From Elusimicrobia bacterium HGW-Elusimicrobia-3 (lineage in GTDB: Bacteria > Elusimicrobiota > Elusimicrobia > Elusimicrobiales > UBA9959), in contig PHAL01000015.1 of assembly GCA_002840355.1 (NCBI GenBank), positions 1 through 44,588 of the forward strand: DNA of 44,588 nucleotides, in the 5' to 3' direction. A model generated the notes under the pieces. It worked only from the letters and a program-made list of their open reading frames with translations, was not told the DNA's origin and ran no database searches. A program made the position numbers and the translations under genes. Positions 1 through 6,659 of this stretch are shown here, in pieces. Position 1 is the first letter of the stretch; each line of letters opens with the position of its first letter.

Positions 1-895
1 CGGCGTCGCCTGAATCCTCTTGGGCCCCCAGGGCGCGCTTGATGTCCTCCACGGAAGCTACCGATTTGAGGGTGGTGACAGGTTTGCGGCTCTCCAGCAG
101 CGCGGCCAGCACCCTCGCAGACTCGTCCTGCGGGTCTATGGACATGGCCTTCTTGATATCCTCTATGGCGCCTTTGCGGTCGTCCAGCGAGGCGCGCGCC
201 AGCGCGCGGGCCTTGTAAGCGTCGGGGTCGTTATCGTCCAGCGCCAGCGCGGCGGTGGCGAATTTCGCGGCCTTGTCGAAGCTCTTGTCCTCGTTGCAGA
301 AATTGGCGGCGGCCACCTGCACCGAGGGATTGTCCGGGTTTTCCCTTACGGCCGTCTCCAGCGCGGCGGTTTTCCGCTCCTTGTCCCCGGTCTTGCCGGC
401 CACCACCACGTCCCCCAGCGCGTCCACGGCGTTGCGGCGGCCGCTGCCGCCGGGAGTTCCGGGGCCGCCTTCGCGGCGGGCCTGTATAGTGCGCACTTCG
501 AAATCCCTGAGCTCGGCAGTAATGGCCTCGTATTCCAGGGGCGTGATGCGCCCTTCGGCGGAAGCGGCTTCCAGGCCGGCTATCATTTGCACGATCCTGC
601 CGGAGTTCCTGGCCACGAAAAAGGGCAGCCGCTCCGCGGGCAGCACGCCCAGCACGCGCAGCAGGGCCTGGGCCGAAACGTCCGGCCGCTGGGCCACGTT
701 GGTCTTGAAGATAAAGATGTCGCGGCCTACGGTGGTGTCCGGGCCCAATTTAGGTTCCCGCACCTGGCCCTCCTGGCCGGCCGGGGGCTCGGCTACGGCC
801 GCCGGGGCCTGCGGCTCCTCCGCGCCAAGGCGCAAGGGGGCGGCCGGCGCCAGGGCCAGGGAAAAGAAAACCATCGCAGAAAGTATCTTCCTCAT
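1..895 (-). CDS. Secreted TPR-like protein, C-terminus cut by window edge
   Basis: The frame is open from the ATG at 895 down to base 1 (298 residues read, no stop), so the C-terminus lies outside the window. The N-terminus MRKILSAMVFFSLALA is a signal peptide, with cleavage probably near LRLGAEE, followed by a Pro/Ala-rich linker. From about residue 180 the protein shows helical repeats with TPR spacing and residues: two units centred on 'FDKAAKFATAALALDDNDP' and 'DDRKGAIEDIKKAMSIDPQ'. Such proteins are usually periplasmic or outer-membrane scaffolds; no catalytic motif is visible. A good sigma-70-like promoter lies at 936-964. It diverges from the paralogue pair at 1124-2773. The exact role is unknown. 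The start is favoured by the signal peptide. Confidence 0.8.
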   Translation of the reverse strand, partial: MRKILSAMVFFSLALAPAAPLRLGAEEPQAPAAVAEPPAGQEGQVREPKLGPDTTVGRDIFIFKTNVAQRPDVSAQALLRVLGVLPAERLPFFVARNSGRIVQMIAGLEAASAEGRITPLEYEAITAELRDFEVRTIQARREGGPGTPGGSGRRNAVDALGDVVVAGKTGDKERKTAALETAVRENPDNPSVQVAAANFCNEDKSFDKAAKFATAALALDDNDPDAYKARALARASLDDRKGAIEDIKKAMSIDPQDESARVLAALLESRKPVTTLKSVASVEDIKRALGAQEDSGDA

Positions 896-935
896 AAACT
901 ATTGTCAGGATACACTTATCTGTCAGCTATAGAAT

Positions 936-964
936 AGGATAAAGGCCGGCCTGACTTTTGTCAA
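936..964 (-). promoter_or_regulatory. Sigma-70-type promoter for the TPR gene
   Basis: On the minus strand TTGACA (964-959), a 17-base spacer, then TATCCT (941-936). The -35 is a perfect consensus. The expected 5' UTR is about 35 bases before the ATG at 895. Confidence 0.65.
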
Positions 965-1023
965 GGGCCTACCGGCCCAGCAGCGTGGGCCCTTTACCGC
1001 CGCCCGCCTGGGACTTAGGGCGC

Positions 1024-1051
1024 TTGCGGTTTCCTGGCGTTCAGCTAAACT
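1024..1051 (+). promoter_or_regulatory. Promoter of first paralogue
   Basis: TTGCGG (1024-1029), 16-base spacer, TAAACT (1046-1051). The same arrangement with matching flanks (CTTGCGGNTTCC, AGCTARACTRT) recurs before the second paralogue at 1917-1945, which strengthens the call. Confidence 0.5.
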
Positions 1052-1123
1052 ATAGACGTAACAAGCCTTATGAAAGCCGGCCCGCGCCCACTTACGAGCG
1101 CCGCGCCGCTGACCAAGGAAACA

Positions 1124-1885
1124 ATGATATTAAAAAAATTATTCCTCGCGCTGCTCGCCCTGGCCACGGCCCTGCCGGCCTTCGCGCAGCCTCCGGCCGA
1201 ACCGGAATTCACCGAAAAGACCGAACTCCTGAGCGAACTCTCGGTCCCGCTCGGACCGGGCGAGGCCGGCGCGCTCCTGCGCCAGGCCGACAGGAACGAC
1301 CGCTCGGTGATAGTCGCGGGCCTGATCATCATGGCCGGCGCCAAGGCCTGGAGCGTCATCACCAACGGCCGCCCCGCCGCTGACCTGGCCTCCGCCTACG
1401 CCAGCGCCATTCCCGGCTTCGACTACAACTGGGACGAGGTGACCGGCTGGCAGAAGGTGACCCGCAAATACCGCTTCACTATGGAGAACTTCATCCAGGG
1501 CCGCGCCGTGGACATCGTTTATGAAGTATCCTTCCTGCACGGCCCCATTACCATCCCCGGCTCGGCGCGCCAGGGCCGTTATATCGCCAATTTCATGGTC
1601 AAGCCCGAAGCCATAGACCTGAAGTGGGGCTGGAAGGTGTCGCTGGAAGCCCTGATGTCCCACCCGATGAACATCGGCGCCGCGGACTCGCCCGTGGCCG
1701 CGCTGACCGCCGATCTTAAGTGGCAGTACGTGAAGCCTTTCAGCACCGACCCCAAGATAGGCATCAACTCCGTGTCGGTGGACGGCAACGGGAACCTGTC
1801 GGAACATTCTTATAACGACCTGGCCATAGAGCCCGTGCCCGTGGGCGACGAGCGCCAGGACGTGCCCGTGGTGCGCTGGTACTGA
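1124..1885 (+). CDS. Secreted protein of unknown function, paralogue A
   Basis: 253 residues. The ATG at 1124 was chosen over upstream starts because it follows an AAGGA Shine-Dalgarno and begins a clean signal peptide (MILKKLFLALLALATALPAFA). The mature part is soluble and has no membrane segment. It shares an extended core with the next gene: a Gly/Ala-rich stretch with 'AWSVI', then 'YASAIPGF..NW....GW', a beta-rich middle, 'MASxLxxKWGWK'-like and 'HPMNIG' segments. The two are tandem duplicates at clearly diverged identity. The pattern resembles uncharacterised secreted proteins I vaguely recall from Gammaproteobacteria, but I cannot name a family. Its own promoter lies at 1024-1051, and there is a 90-base gap to the next gene, which also has its own promoter. 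Confidence 0.8.
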   Translation: MILKKLFLALLALATALPAFAQPPAEPEFTEKTELLSELSVPLGPGEAGALLRQADRNDRSVIVAGLIIMAGAKAWSVITNGRPAADLASAYASAIPGFDYNWDEVTGWQKVTRKYRFTMENFIQGRAVDIVYEVSFLHGPITIPGSARQGRYIANFMVKPEAIDLKWGWKVSLEALMSHPMNIGAADSPVAALTADLKWQYVKPFSTDPKIGINSVSVDGNGNLSEHSYNDLAIEPVPVGDERQDVPVVRWY

Positions 1886-1916
1886 AGGCCCAGGCCCGGT
1901 CTGGGCCCTCAGGCAC

Positions 1917-1945
1917 TTGCGGATTCCCGATCGCGAAGCTAGACT
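1917..1945 (+). promoter_or_regulatory. Promoter of second paralogue
   Basis: TTGCGG (1917-1922), 17-base spacer, TAGACT (1940-1945). It closely resembles the element at 1024-1051, so promoter and gene were probably duplicated together. Confidence 0.5.
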
Positions 1946-1975
1946 GTTAGTATGAAGGGACAAGGAGACAACCAC

Positions 1976-2773
1976 ATGAAGAACATCATATTAGCTTCCG
2001 CCGCCCTCTGCGTTTCGCTCTCGGCCTTCGCCTCGGCTTCCGAGGTTTCCGCCGATGACGCCTATTTCAAGACCGGCGCGGTCACCGTCTCCTCCGAGGA
2101 GACCGTTACCGACCTCACCGACGCGGACGCCTTCCCGGTGCCCCTGAGGGCCCCCGAGAAAGTCGCCGGCGCGGCCATCGTCAACGGCGGCGTGCAGGCC
2201 TGGAACGTGATAAACAGCGGCAAGCCGGACGCCAGCCTCTCCAGCTCCTACGCGAGCGCCATCCCCGGCTTCTCCTTCAACTGGGCCAACTACAGCGGCT
2301 GGAAGAAGAAGGAAGTGGTTTACACCTACTCGGTGACCAACCTGATGCAGGTGGACGTCATAAAGATCAAGTACGCGGTCTCCTACTTCTATAACGGGCA
2401 GGACCTGACCGGCGGCGACAAAACGACGGAGAGCGTGGAACCCGCCATGGGCCGCAGCAACGCCGTGAAGGGCCACTACATCACCAACTTCACCGTCCGC
2501 CCCCTGTCGATGAACATCAAGTGGGGCTGGAAGTTCTCGCTGAACGTGCGCATGTCCGACCCGATGAACGTGGGCACCTCCGATAACCCGGTGGCCTACC
2601 TGCAGGCCGACCTGAACTACATAGTCTCCACCCCGTTCTCCACCAACGGCTCGGTGTGGACCTACGGCGTCAACGGCCTGGGCGCCTTCACGGACCTCAC
2701 CGCGAACGACGAGCGGATGACCAAGGGCATCACCCCGGTCGAACCGGTCAAGTCCTCGGTGTCCTGGAACTAA
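1976..2773 (+). CDS. Secreted protein of unknown function, paralogue B
   Basis: 265 residues, starting at the ATG at 1976. That start has an AAGGAG about 10 bases upstream and opens a signal peptide (MKNIILASAALCVSLSAFASA). An in-frame ATG at 1952 is rejected because it would bury the signal peptide. The core matches paralogue A: 'QAWNVINSG', 'YASAIPGFSFNW', 'SGWKKK', 'MNIKWGWKFSLNVRMSDPMN', a 'DNPVAYLQADL' segment and a C-terminal 'NDER'. It has an extra loop of about 15 residues near the middle, rich in Thr, Gly and Ser. The predicted product is all-beta and exported. Function is unknown. A strong terminator follows. Confidence 0.8.
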   Translation: MKNIILASAALCVSLSAFASASEVSADDAYFKTGAVTVSSEETVTDLTDADAFPVPLRAPEKVAGAAIVNGGVQAWNVINSGKPDASLSSSYASAIPGFSFNWANYSGWKKKEVVYTYSVTNLMQVDVIKIKYAVSYFYNGQDLTGGDKTTESVEPAMGRSNAVKGHYITNFTVRPLSMNIKWGWKFSLNVRMSDPMNVGTSDNPVAYLQADLNYIVSTPFSTNGSVWTYGVNGLGAFTDLTANDERMTKGITPVEPVKSSVSWN

Positions 2774-2790
2774 GTTCTTCAAACCAATAA

Positions 2791-2820
2791 AAAACCCCGG
2801 CCTGCGCCGGGGTTTTTTAT
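2791..2820. terminator. Bidirectional intrinsic terminator
   Basis: Stem CCCCGGC (2795-2801) pairs with GCCGGGG (2806-2812) around a four-base loop. There is an A tract on the left and a T tract on the right, so it can end the paralogue pair on + and the butyrate operon on -. Confidence 0.9.
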
Positions 2821-2836
2821 TTCTGTGTCCGGGGGG

Positions 2837-3343
2837 TTACTTGCCTTCCCCGTGGCACTTCTTGTACTTCTTGCCCGAACCGCAGGGGCAGGGGTCGTTG
2901 CGCCCCACCTTGGGTTCCTCGCGGCGGACGGTCTCCACCTTGATGGTCTCGCCGCCCTGCAGCACCTCGGGGTGCTTCTTCATCCACTTCTTGACCTCTT
3001 TGTCGTCGCTGACGTCCACGCCCGCCACCAGCATCTTGCGGTAGATGCCGATGATCATGGCGCGCATCTGCGGGTCCTTGGCCTGTGCCAGGATCTGCGG
3101 CGACATCTTGTCGAGTTCGGCGGCCAGTTCGTCGTCGGTCTTGTCGGCCGGCGCTTTCTCCTTAACGGCCTTCGGAGCCGCCGGAGCCGCGCCTTTCGGA
3201 GCCGCGGGGGGCACCGGGGCCGGGGCGGCCGCGTGCGCCTTGGTCCCCGCGGTGGCCGCGGTTATCAACGGGTCCTGCGGGGCCGGGGCCTTGTCATGCC
3301 CCTCCTTGCCGCCCACTATCTTTTTCAGAAAATCCCATGCCAT
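2837..3343 (-). CDS. SEC-C motif zinc-binding protein
   Basis: 168 residues. The C-terminus carries the SEC-C motif '[17 protein letters not shown]', the zinc-binding tail known from SecA and from many unrelated small proteins; Zn ligands are the three Cys and the terminal His/Cys pair. The N-terminus ([12 protein letters not shown]) is followed by an Ala/Pro/Lys-rich linker of about 60 residues and a helical middle ('[20 protein letters not shown]'). It is not SecA: no DEAD motor is present. The ATG at 3343 is preferred to the TTG six bases upstream because AAGGAG sits 8 bases away. It is the last gene of the DUF4185-buk-ptb operon, 12 bases after ptb. A role in protein handling or metal delivery is possible, but no function can be assigned. 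Confidence 0.85.
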   Translation of the reverse strand: MAWDFLKKIVGGKEGHDKAPAPQDPLITAATAGTKAHAAAPAPVPPAAPKGAAPAAPKAVKEKAPADKTDDELAAELDKMSPQILAQAKDPQMRAMIIGIYRKMLVAGVDVSDDKEVKKWMKKHPEVLQGGETIKVETVRREEPKVGRNDPCPCGSGKKYKKCHGEGK

Positions 3344-3355
3344 ATACAATTCTCC

Positions 3356-4288
3356 TTATTTAACCAGCACGCCGGCCTTGTCCTTGAGGTAGGCGGCGAG
3401 CGCGATGGAATGCAGTTTGGTCATAGGGCTGTCCGTGCGGGACGGCAGGATGACGGGGATGTTGGAACCGGCCAGCAGGGTGGCGCTCTTCATCCCGGCG
3501 CCGAAGAAGCTCAGACACTTGTAGACCGGGTTGCCGGAGTCCAGGTTCGGGAACAGCGCGATATCGGTATTGCCCGGCACCGCGGCGCCCTTGATGCCCT
3601 TCTCGGCCGCGAGTTCCTTCGAGAAGGCGATATAAACGTCGTACGGCCCTTCCACGGTGCAGTTCTTTATCTTGCCCTCCTGGTTGCGCTTCACCAGCTC
3701 GGCGGCGTCCAGCGTGCTCGGGATCTTCTCGTTGACCTTCTCCACCGGGCAGACCACGGCCACGTTGGGCTGCTCCACGCCCATCATGCGCATCATGTCC
3801 ACGGCGTTATTGAGGATCATGGCCTTCTGGTCCACGTTCGGGGTGATCATGATGGCCGCGTCGGTGACGGCGAACAGCTTGTGGTAGTTGGACAGCTCGA
3901 ACAGCACGAAGTGGGAGAGCACGGTGCCCTCGGCCACGGCGGCGATGTCCTTGCGGAGGATCGCCTTCATGTAGAACTTGGTGTCCACGAGGCCCTTCAC
4001 CAGGAAGTCGCCCTTGCCGGCGCGCACCAGCTCGACGGCCATGTTGCACATCTCGGCGTAGTCGCTCTTGTCCACGATCTCGAAGATGTCGAGCTTGAGG
4101 CCGACCTTGTTCGCCATTTCCTCCACCTGGGCTTTCGGGCCTATCAGGATGCCGCCGGAGATGATCTGGTGCTCCACGCCCATCTTGCAGGCGGTCAGCA
4201 CCTCGTCGTTGTTGGCGCCGGGCACCACTATGCGGTTGGTCTTGCCCTTCACCAGGCCTAAAAGCTCGTCAAAGTTCTTGAATTTCAT
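3356..4288 (-). CDS. ptb: Phosphate butyryltransferase
   Basis: 310 residues, the usual length for the phosphate acetyl/butyryltransferase family. It catalyses butyryl-CoA + Pi to butyryl-phosphate + CoA in the cytosol. Supporting sequence: N-terminal 'RIVVPGANNDEVLTA', 'FLVKGLVDTKFYMKAILRK' (substrate/CoA region), 'LSHFVLFEL', 'VTDAAIMITPNVDQKAMILNNAV', and C-terminal 'PVILPSRTDSPMTKLHSIALA', the family's phosphate-binding end. Start ATG 4288 has CCGGAGGAAAA upstream. It lies 33 bases after butyrate kinase in the same operon, the standard partner, so butyryl rather than acetyl specificity is the likelier reading, although branched or other short acyl groups are possible. Confidence 0.93.
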   Translation of the reverse strand: MKFKNFDELLGLVKGKTNRIVVPGANNDEVLTACKMGVEHQIISGGILIGPKAQVEEMANKVGLKLDIFEIVDKSDYAEMCNMAVELVRAGKGDFLVKGLVDTKFYMKAILRKDIAAVAEGTVLSHFVLFELSNYHKLFAVTDAAIMITPNVDQKAMILNNAVDMMRMMGVEQPNVAVVCPVEKVNEKIPSTLDAAELVKRNQEGKIKNCTVEGPYDVYIAFSKELAAEKGIKGAAVPGNTDIALFPNLDSGNPVYKCLSFFGAGMKSATLLAGSNIPVILPSRTDSPMTKLHSIALAAYLKDKAGVLVK

Positions 4289-4321
4289 TTTTCCTCCGGA
4301 GTAGTTTAAGTTGACCGAAAA

Positions 4322-5440
4322 TCAGTACCGTTTTATCTTCTCTGGGTGCCTGAGCGCTATCTCGGCCGCCGTGCGCAGCGCGGTCATCTCGTCGCCGCCG
4401 GGGTACGAGAGGATCTGCGCTATCCAGCCCACGCGGCGCTTGATCTCGGGCACCAGCACCTTGTCGTAGGCCAGGCCGCCGGTGAGCACTATCGCGTCCA
4501 CCTTACCCTCCAGCACGGTTGCCAGCGCGCCGATCTCCTTGCAGATCTGGTAGCCCATCGCGTCCACCGCCTCGCGGGCCTCGTCGCGGGTCATTTTATC
4601 CGGGTCGATGCCGCTGCCGGGCTTGATCTCGCCGGTCAGGATGTATTTTTCCAGCGCCACGCAGTCGGAAGTGCCGGTATAGGCCACCAGGCCGCCCTGC
4701 CCCTTGAGCTTGAGCATCATATCCTGCTTGGTGTACTTGCCGCTGAAGCACATGCTCACCAGGCCGCCGGCGGGCACGCCGCCGGAGCGCTGCGGGGTGA
4801 ACGGGCCGTCGCCGTTGAGGGCGTTATTGACGTCTATCACGCGCCCGCCCATGTGCGCGCCCACGGACACGCCGCCGCCGCCGTGCATGACGATCAGCCG
4901 GCACTCCTCGTAAGGCTTGCCTAGCTGTTTGGCCGCGTGGCGGGCGCAGCGCTTCTGGTTGAGCGCGTGAAAAATGGAGATACGCGGGTTCTCCGGCATG
5001 CCGGAGTAGCGGGCCAGCGGCAGCATTTCGTCCACCACCACCGGGTCGGCGATGAAGGCCTTGATGCCGTTGACGCCGGCGATGTCGTGGGCGATGATGC
5101 CGCCCAGGTTGGAGGAATGGTCGCCGAGCACGCCTTCCTTAAGGTCGGCCAGCAGCGCGTCGTCCACGGCGTAGACGCCGCCCTCTATCGGCTTTACCAG
5201 GCCGCCGCGGCCGATCACGGCGTGCAGTTCTTTCACGTCCACGCCGTGCTCCTTCAGGGCTTCCAGCGCCATGCGCTTGCGCAATTCGAATTGGGCGGTG
5301 ATCTTCTCGCGCTCGTAGGGCTTCAGGTCCTCCGGGCTGTAGCGGACGGTCTTGTGGAAGACCTCTTTCTCGCCGCGGAAGTAGCTCACTTCGTCGGAGG
5401 TGGAGCCGGGATTGATAACGAGTATGTTGTATTCGATCAT
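4322..5440 (-). CDS. buk: Butyrate kinase
   Basis: 372 residues, ASKHA (acetokinase) superfamily. It converts butyryl-phosphate + ADP to butyrate + ATP, the last step of the Ptb-Buk branch. Seen: the phosphate-1 motif 'ILVINPGSTS', 'GRGGLVKPIEGGVYAVDDAL', 'RYSGMPENPRISIFHALN' (substrate region), 'LIVMHGGGGVSVGAHMGGR' (phosphate-2/adenosine), and 'AIVLTGGLAYD' near the C-terminus. An in-frame extension upstream to 5761 overlaps the preceding gene and is rejected. The ATG at 5440 has AGGGGA 5 bases upstream that overlaps the preceding stop codon, suggesting translational coupling. The motif-1 tail ('STSDEVSYF') departs from the commoner 'STSTKIA', an oddity that does not remove the known catalytic residues. 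Confidence 0.93.
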   Translation of the reverse strand: MIEYNILVINPGSTSDEVSYFRGEKEVFHKTVRYSPEDLKPYEREKITAQFELRKRMALEALKEHGVDVKELHAVIGRGGLVKPIEGGVYAVDDALLADLKEGVLGDHSSNLGGIIAHDIAGVNGIKAFIADPVVVDEMLPLARYSGMPENPRISIFHALNQKRCARHAAKQLGKPYEECRLIVMHGGGGVSVGAHMGGRVIDVNNALNGDGPFTPQRSGGVPAGGLVSMCFSGKYTKQDMMLKLKGQGGLVAYTGTSDCVALEKYILTGEIKPGSGIDPDKMTRDEAREAVDAMGYQICKEIGALATVLEGKVDAIVLTGGLAYDKVLVPEIKRRVGWIAQILSYPGGDEMTALRTAAEIALRHPEKIKRY

Positions 5441-5448
5441 GTTGTCCC

Positions 5449-6531
5449 CTATTTGAATTTTATCTCGTACAGGTACGGCGCGTTCTTCTTCTCTACGGTC
5501 AAAAAGATCTTTTTTCCGCCTTCCCCGGCGAAGCCGGGCTGCTCCTTGGCGCCGTAGCAGTACTCGTCGGCACCGCAGGCCAGCAGCGTGAACGGCGCGC
5601 TCCACGGCCCCCACGGCGCGGGCGCCAGGCGGGCCCTGGCGGAGCCGTCGGGCCCCGAGTAGACCGCCAGGTAGCCGCCCAGGTGGGCGTTGTGGGAAAC
5701 GGAAAATTCTTCTGGCAGGCCCGGCAGCACGTCCGCGGCTTCGGCGATATCGGCCGTCCACGAACCGGAAGAGGCGTCGGCGGCGTAATAGGCGTAATTG
5801 GCGCGCGAGGCCAGGCCGGACGGCCGCACCCGGGCCAGCTGCGCCGCGTATTCGCCGGGGCCGGTCATCACGCGCCCGTAGACGTAGATCCAGCCGTCCT
5901 CGTCGGCGAGCGCGGCCGAGCCGAAGGAGGGCTCCACGTCGTTCCAGAGCGAATAGCGTGTGCCCATGCGGGCCTTGGCGTAGGGGCCGGCCGGGGAGCC
6001 GGAAACCGCCAGGCCCTGGCCCACCCGGAAATAGTCGTAGGGGCCGGGGCCGAAATTGTTCATGATGGAGTAGAAGACATAATACTTGCCGTCCGCGAAC
6101 AGCCCGGCGCGGGGCCAGAACTTGCGTATCTGGCTGTATTCCCGGAGATCCCCGGAGAGCAGCGGCAGCGGCCAGCCGCCCTCTTCGGCCACGTAAGCCA
6201 GCGCTCCTGCCTGGGCGTAGGGGGAGGTGCTGGGCGCCAGCGCGGCGCCGCCGTCAACTATGCCCCAGACTTCGGCCGGGGCACCGGCCTTCAGCTCGCC
6301 GGCCCAGATATTATTCAGCAGCCAGAGCGTGCGGCCGTCAGGCAGCGGCAGCGAGAAGTTGCCGCCCTGCGCCACCACGGCCCCGGTGGAAGGTGTCTGC
6401 GTCAGCAGCGGGGTGCCGGAGGACACGGAAAATCCGGGGGCGGCCGCCACGGGGGCGGCGAAAACCGGGACGGCAAGCAGCAGCAGGCCGGCCGCCGCGA
6501 AACTACGCGCTGTTTTTTTCTGGGACTGCAT
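5449..6531 (-). CDS. Secreted DUF4185-like beta-propeller protein
   Basis: 360 residues. Signal peptide: basic start (MQSQKKTARSF), then a long hydrophobic run to about 'APVAAA'. The mature part has repeated aromatic blades typical of five-bladed propellers of the DUF4185/GH43-like type: 'NFSLPLPDGRTLWLLNNIW', 'GKYYVFYSIMNNFGPGPYDY', 'GWIYVYGRVM', 'HLGGYLAVYSGPDGSARARL', 'WGPWSAPFTL'. Such folds bind or cleave carbohydrate; no catalytic triad can be assigned by eye. The GGGAG Shine-Dalgarno and the promoter at 6567-6594 support this start. It is the first gene of the operon and only 8 bases before buk, so a secreted, possibly glycan-directed protein is co-transcribed with butyrate enzymes, which is unusual. 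Confidence 0.75.
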   Translation of the reverse strand: MQSQKKTARSFAAAGLLLLAVPVFAAPVAAAPGFSVSSGTPLLTQTPSTGAVVAQGGNFSLPLPDGRTLWLLNNIWAGELKAGAPAEVWGIVDGGAALAPSTSPYAQAGALAYVAEEGGWPLPLLSGDLREYSQIRKFWPRAGLFADGKYYVFYSIMNNFGPGPYDYFRVGQGLAVSGSPAGPYAKARMGTRYSLWNDVEPSFGSAALADEDGWIYVYGRVMTGPGEYAAQLARVRPSGLASRANYAYYAADASSGSWTADIAEAADVLPGLPEEFSVSHNAHLGGYLAVYSGPDGSARARLAPAPWGPWSAPFTLLACGADEYCYGAKEQPGFAGEGGKKIFLTVEKKNAPYLYEIKFK

Positions 6532-6566
6532 TTAAAGGCTCCCGGCAGGTTTTAAATTCAAATTAT

Positions 6567-6594
6567 AATATAATAGAAACCGCGCCCCGTGCAA
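6567..6594 (-). promoter_or_regulatory. Promoter of the DUF4185-buk-ptb operon
   Basis: Minus strand TTGCAC (6594-6589), 16-base spacer, TATATT (6572-6567), within a short AT-rich block in otherwise GC-rich DNA. Confidence 0.45.
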
Positions 6595-6625
6595 ACCGGG
6601 GCTTTTGCCTGTAACATATTAGTCA

Positions 6626-6653
6626 TTGAATTTTGAGCGGTCTCTGTTAGACT
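6626..6653 (+). promoter_or_regulatory. Promoter of the FN3 gene, probably leaderless
   Basis: TTGAAT (6626-6631), 16-base spacer, TAGACT (6648-6653). The -10 ends 6 bases before the ATG at 6660, so transcription would begin at or near the start codon. There is no Shine-Dalgarno between them. Confidence 0.5.
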
Positions 6654-6659
6654 ATCTAT

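Noticed and set aside
20-937. Two long + strand frames at the left edge
   Set aside because: The minus strand encodes a signal peptide, TPR units and a consensus promoter; the + frames are biased Gly/Arg or Ser/Arg shadows.
2837-3343. A truncated secA
   Set aside because: Only the SEC-C zinc tail is shared; no ATPase motif remains, and the motif occurs on many unrelated proteins.
5441-5761. N-terminal extension of butyrate kinase
   Set aside because: It would overlap the propeller gene in another frame and has no family similarity; the ATG at 5440 has its own ribosome site.
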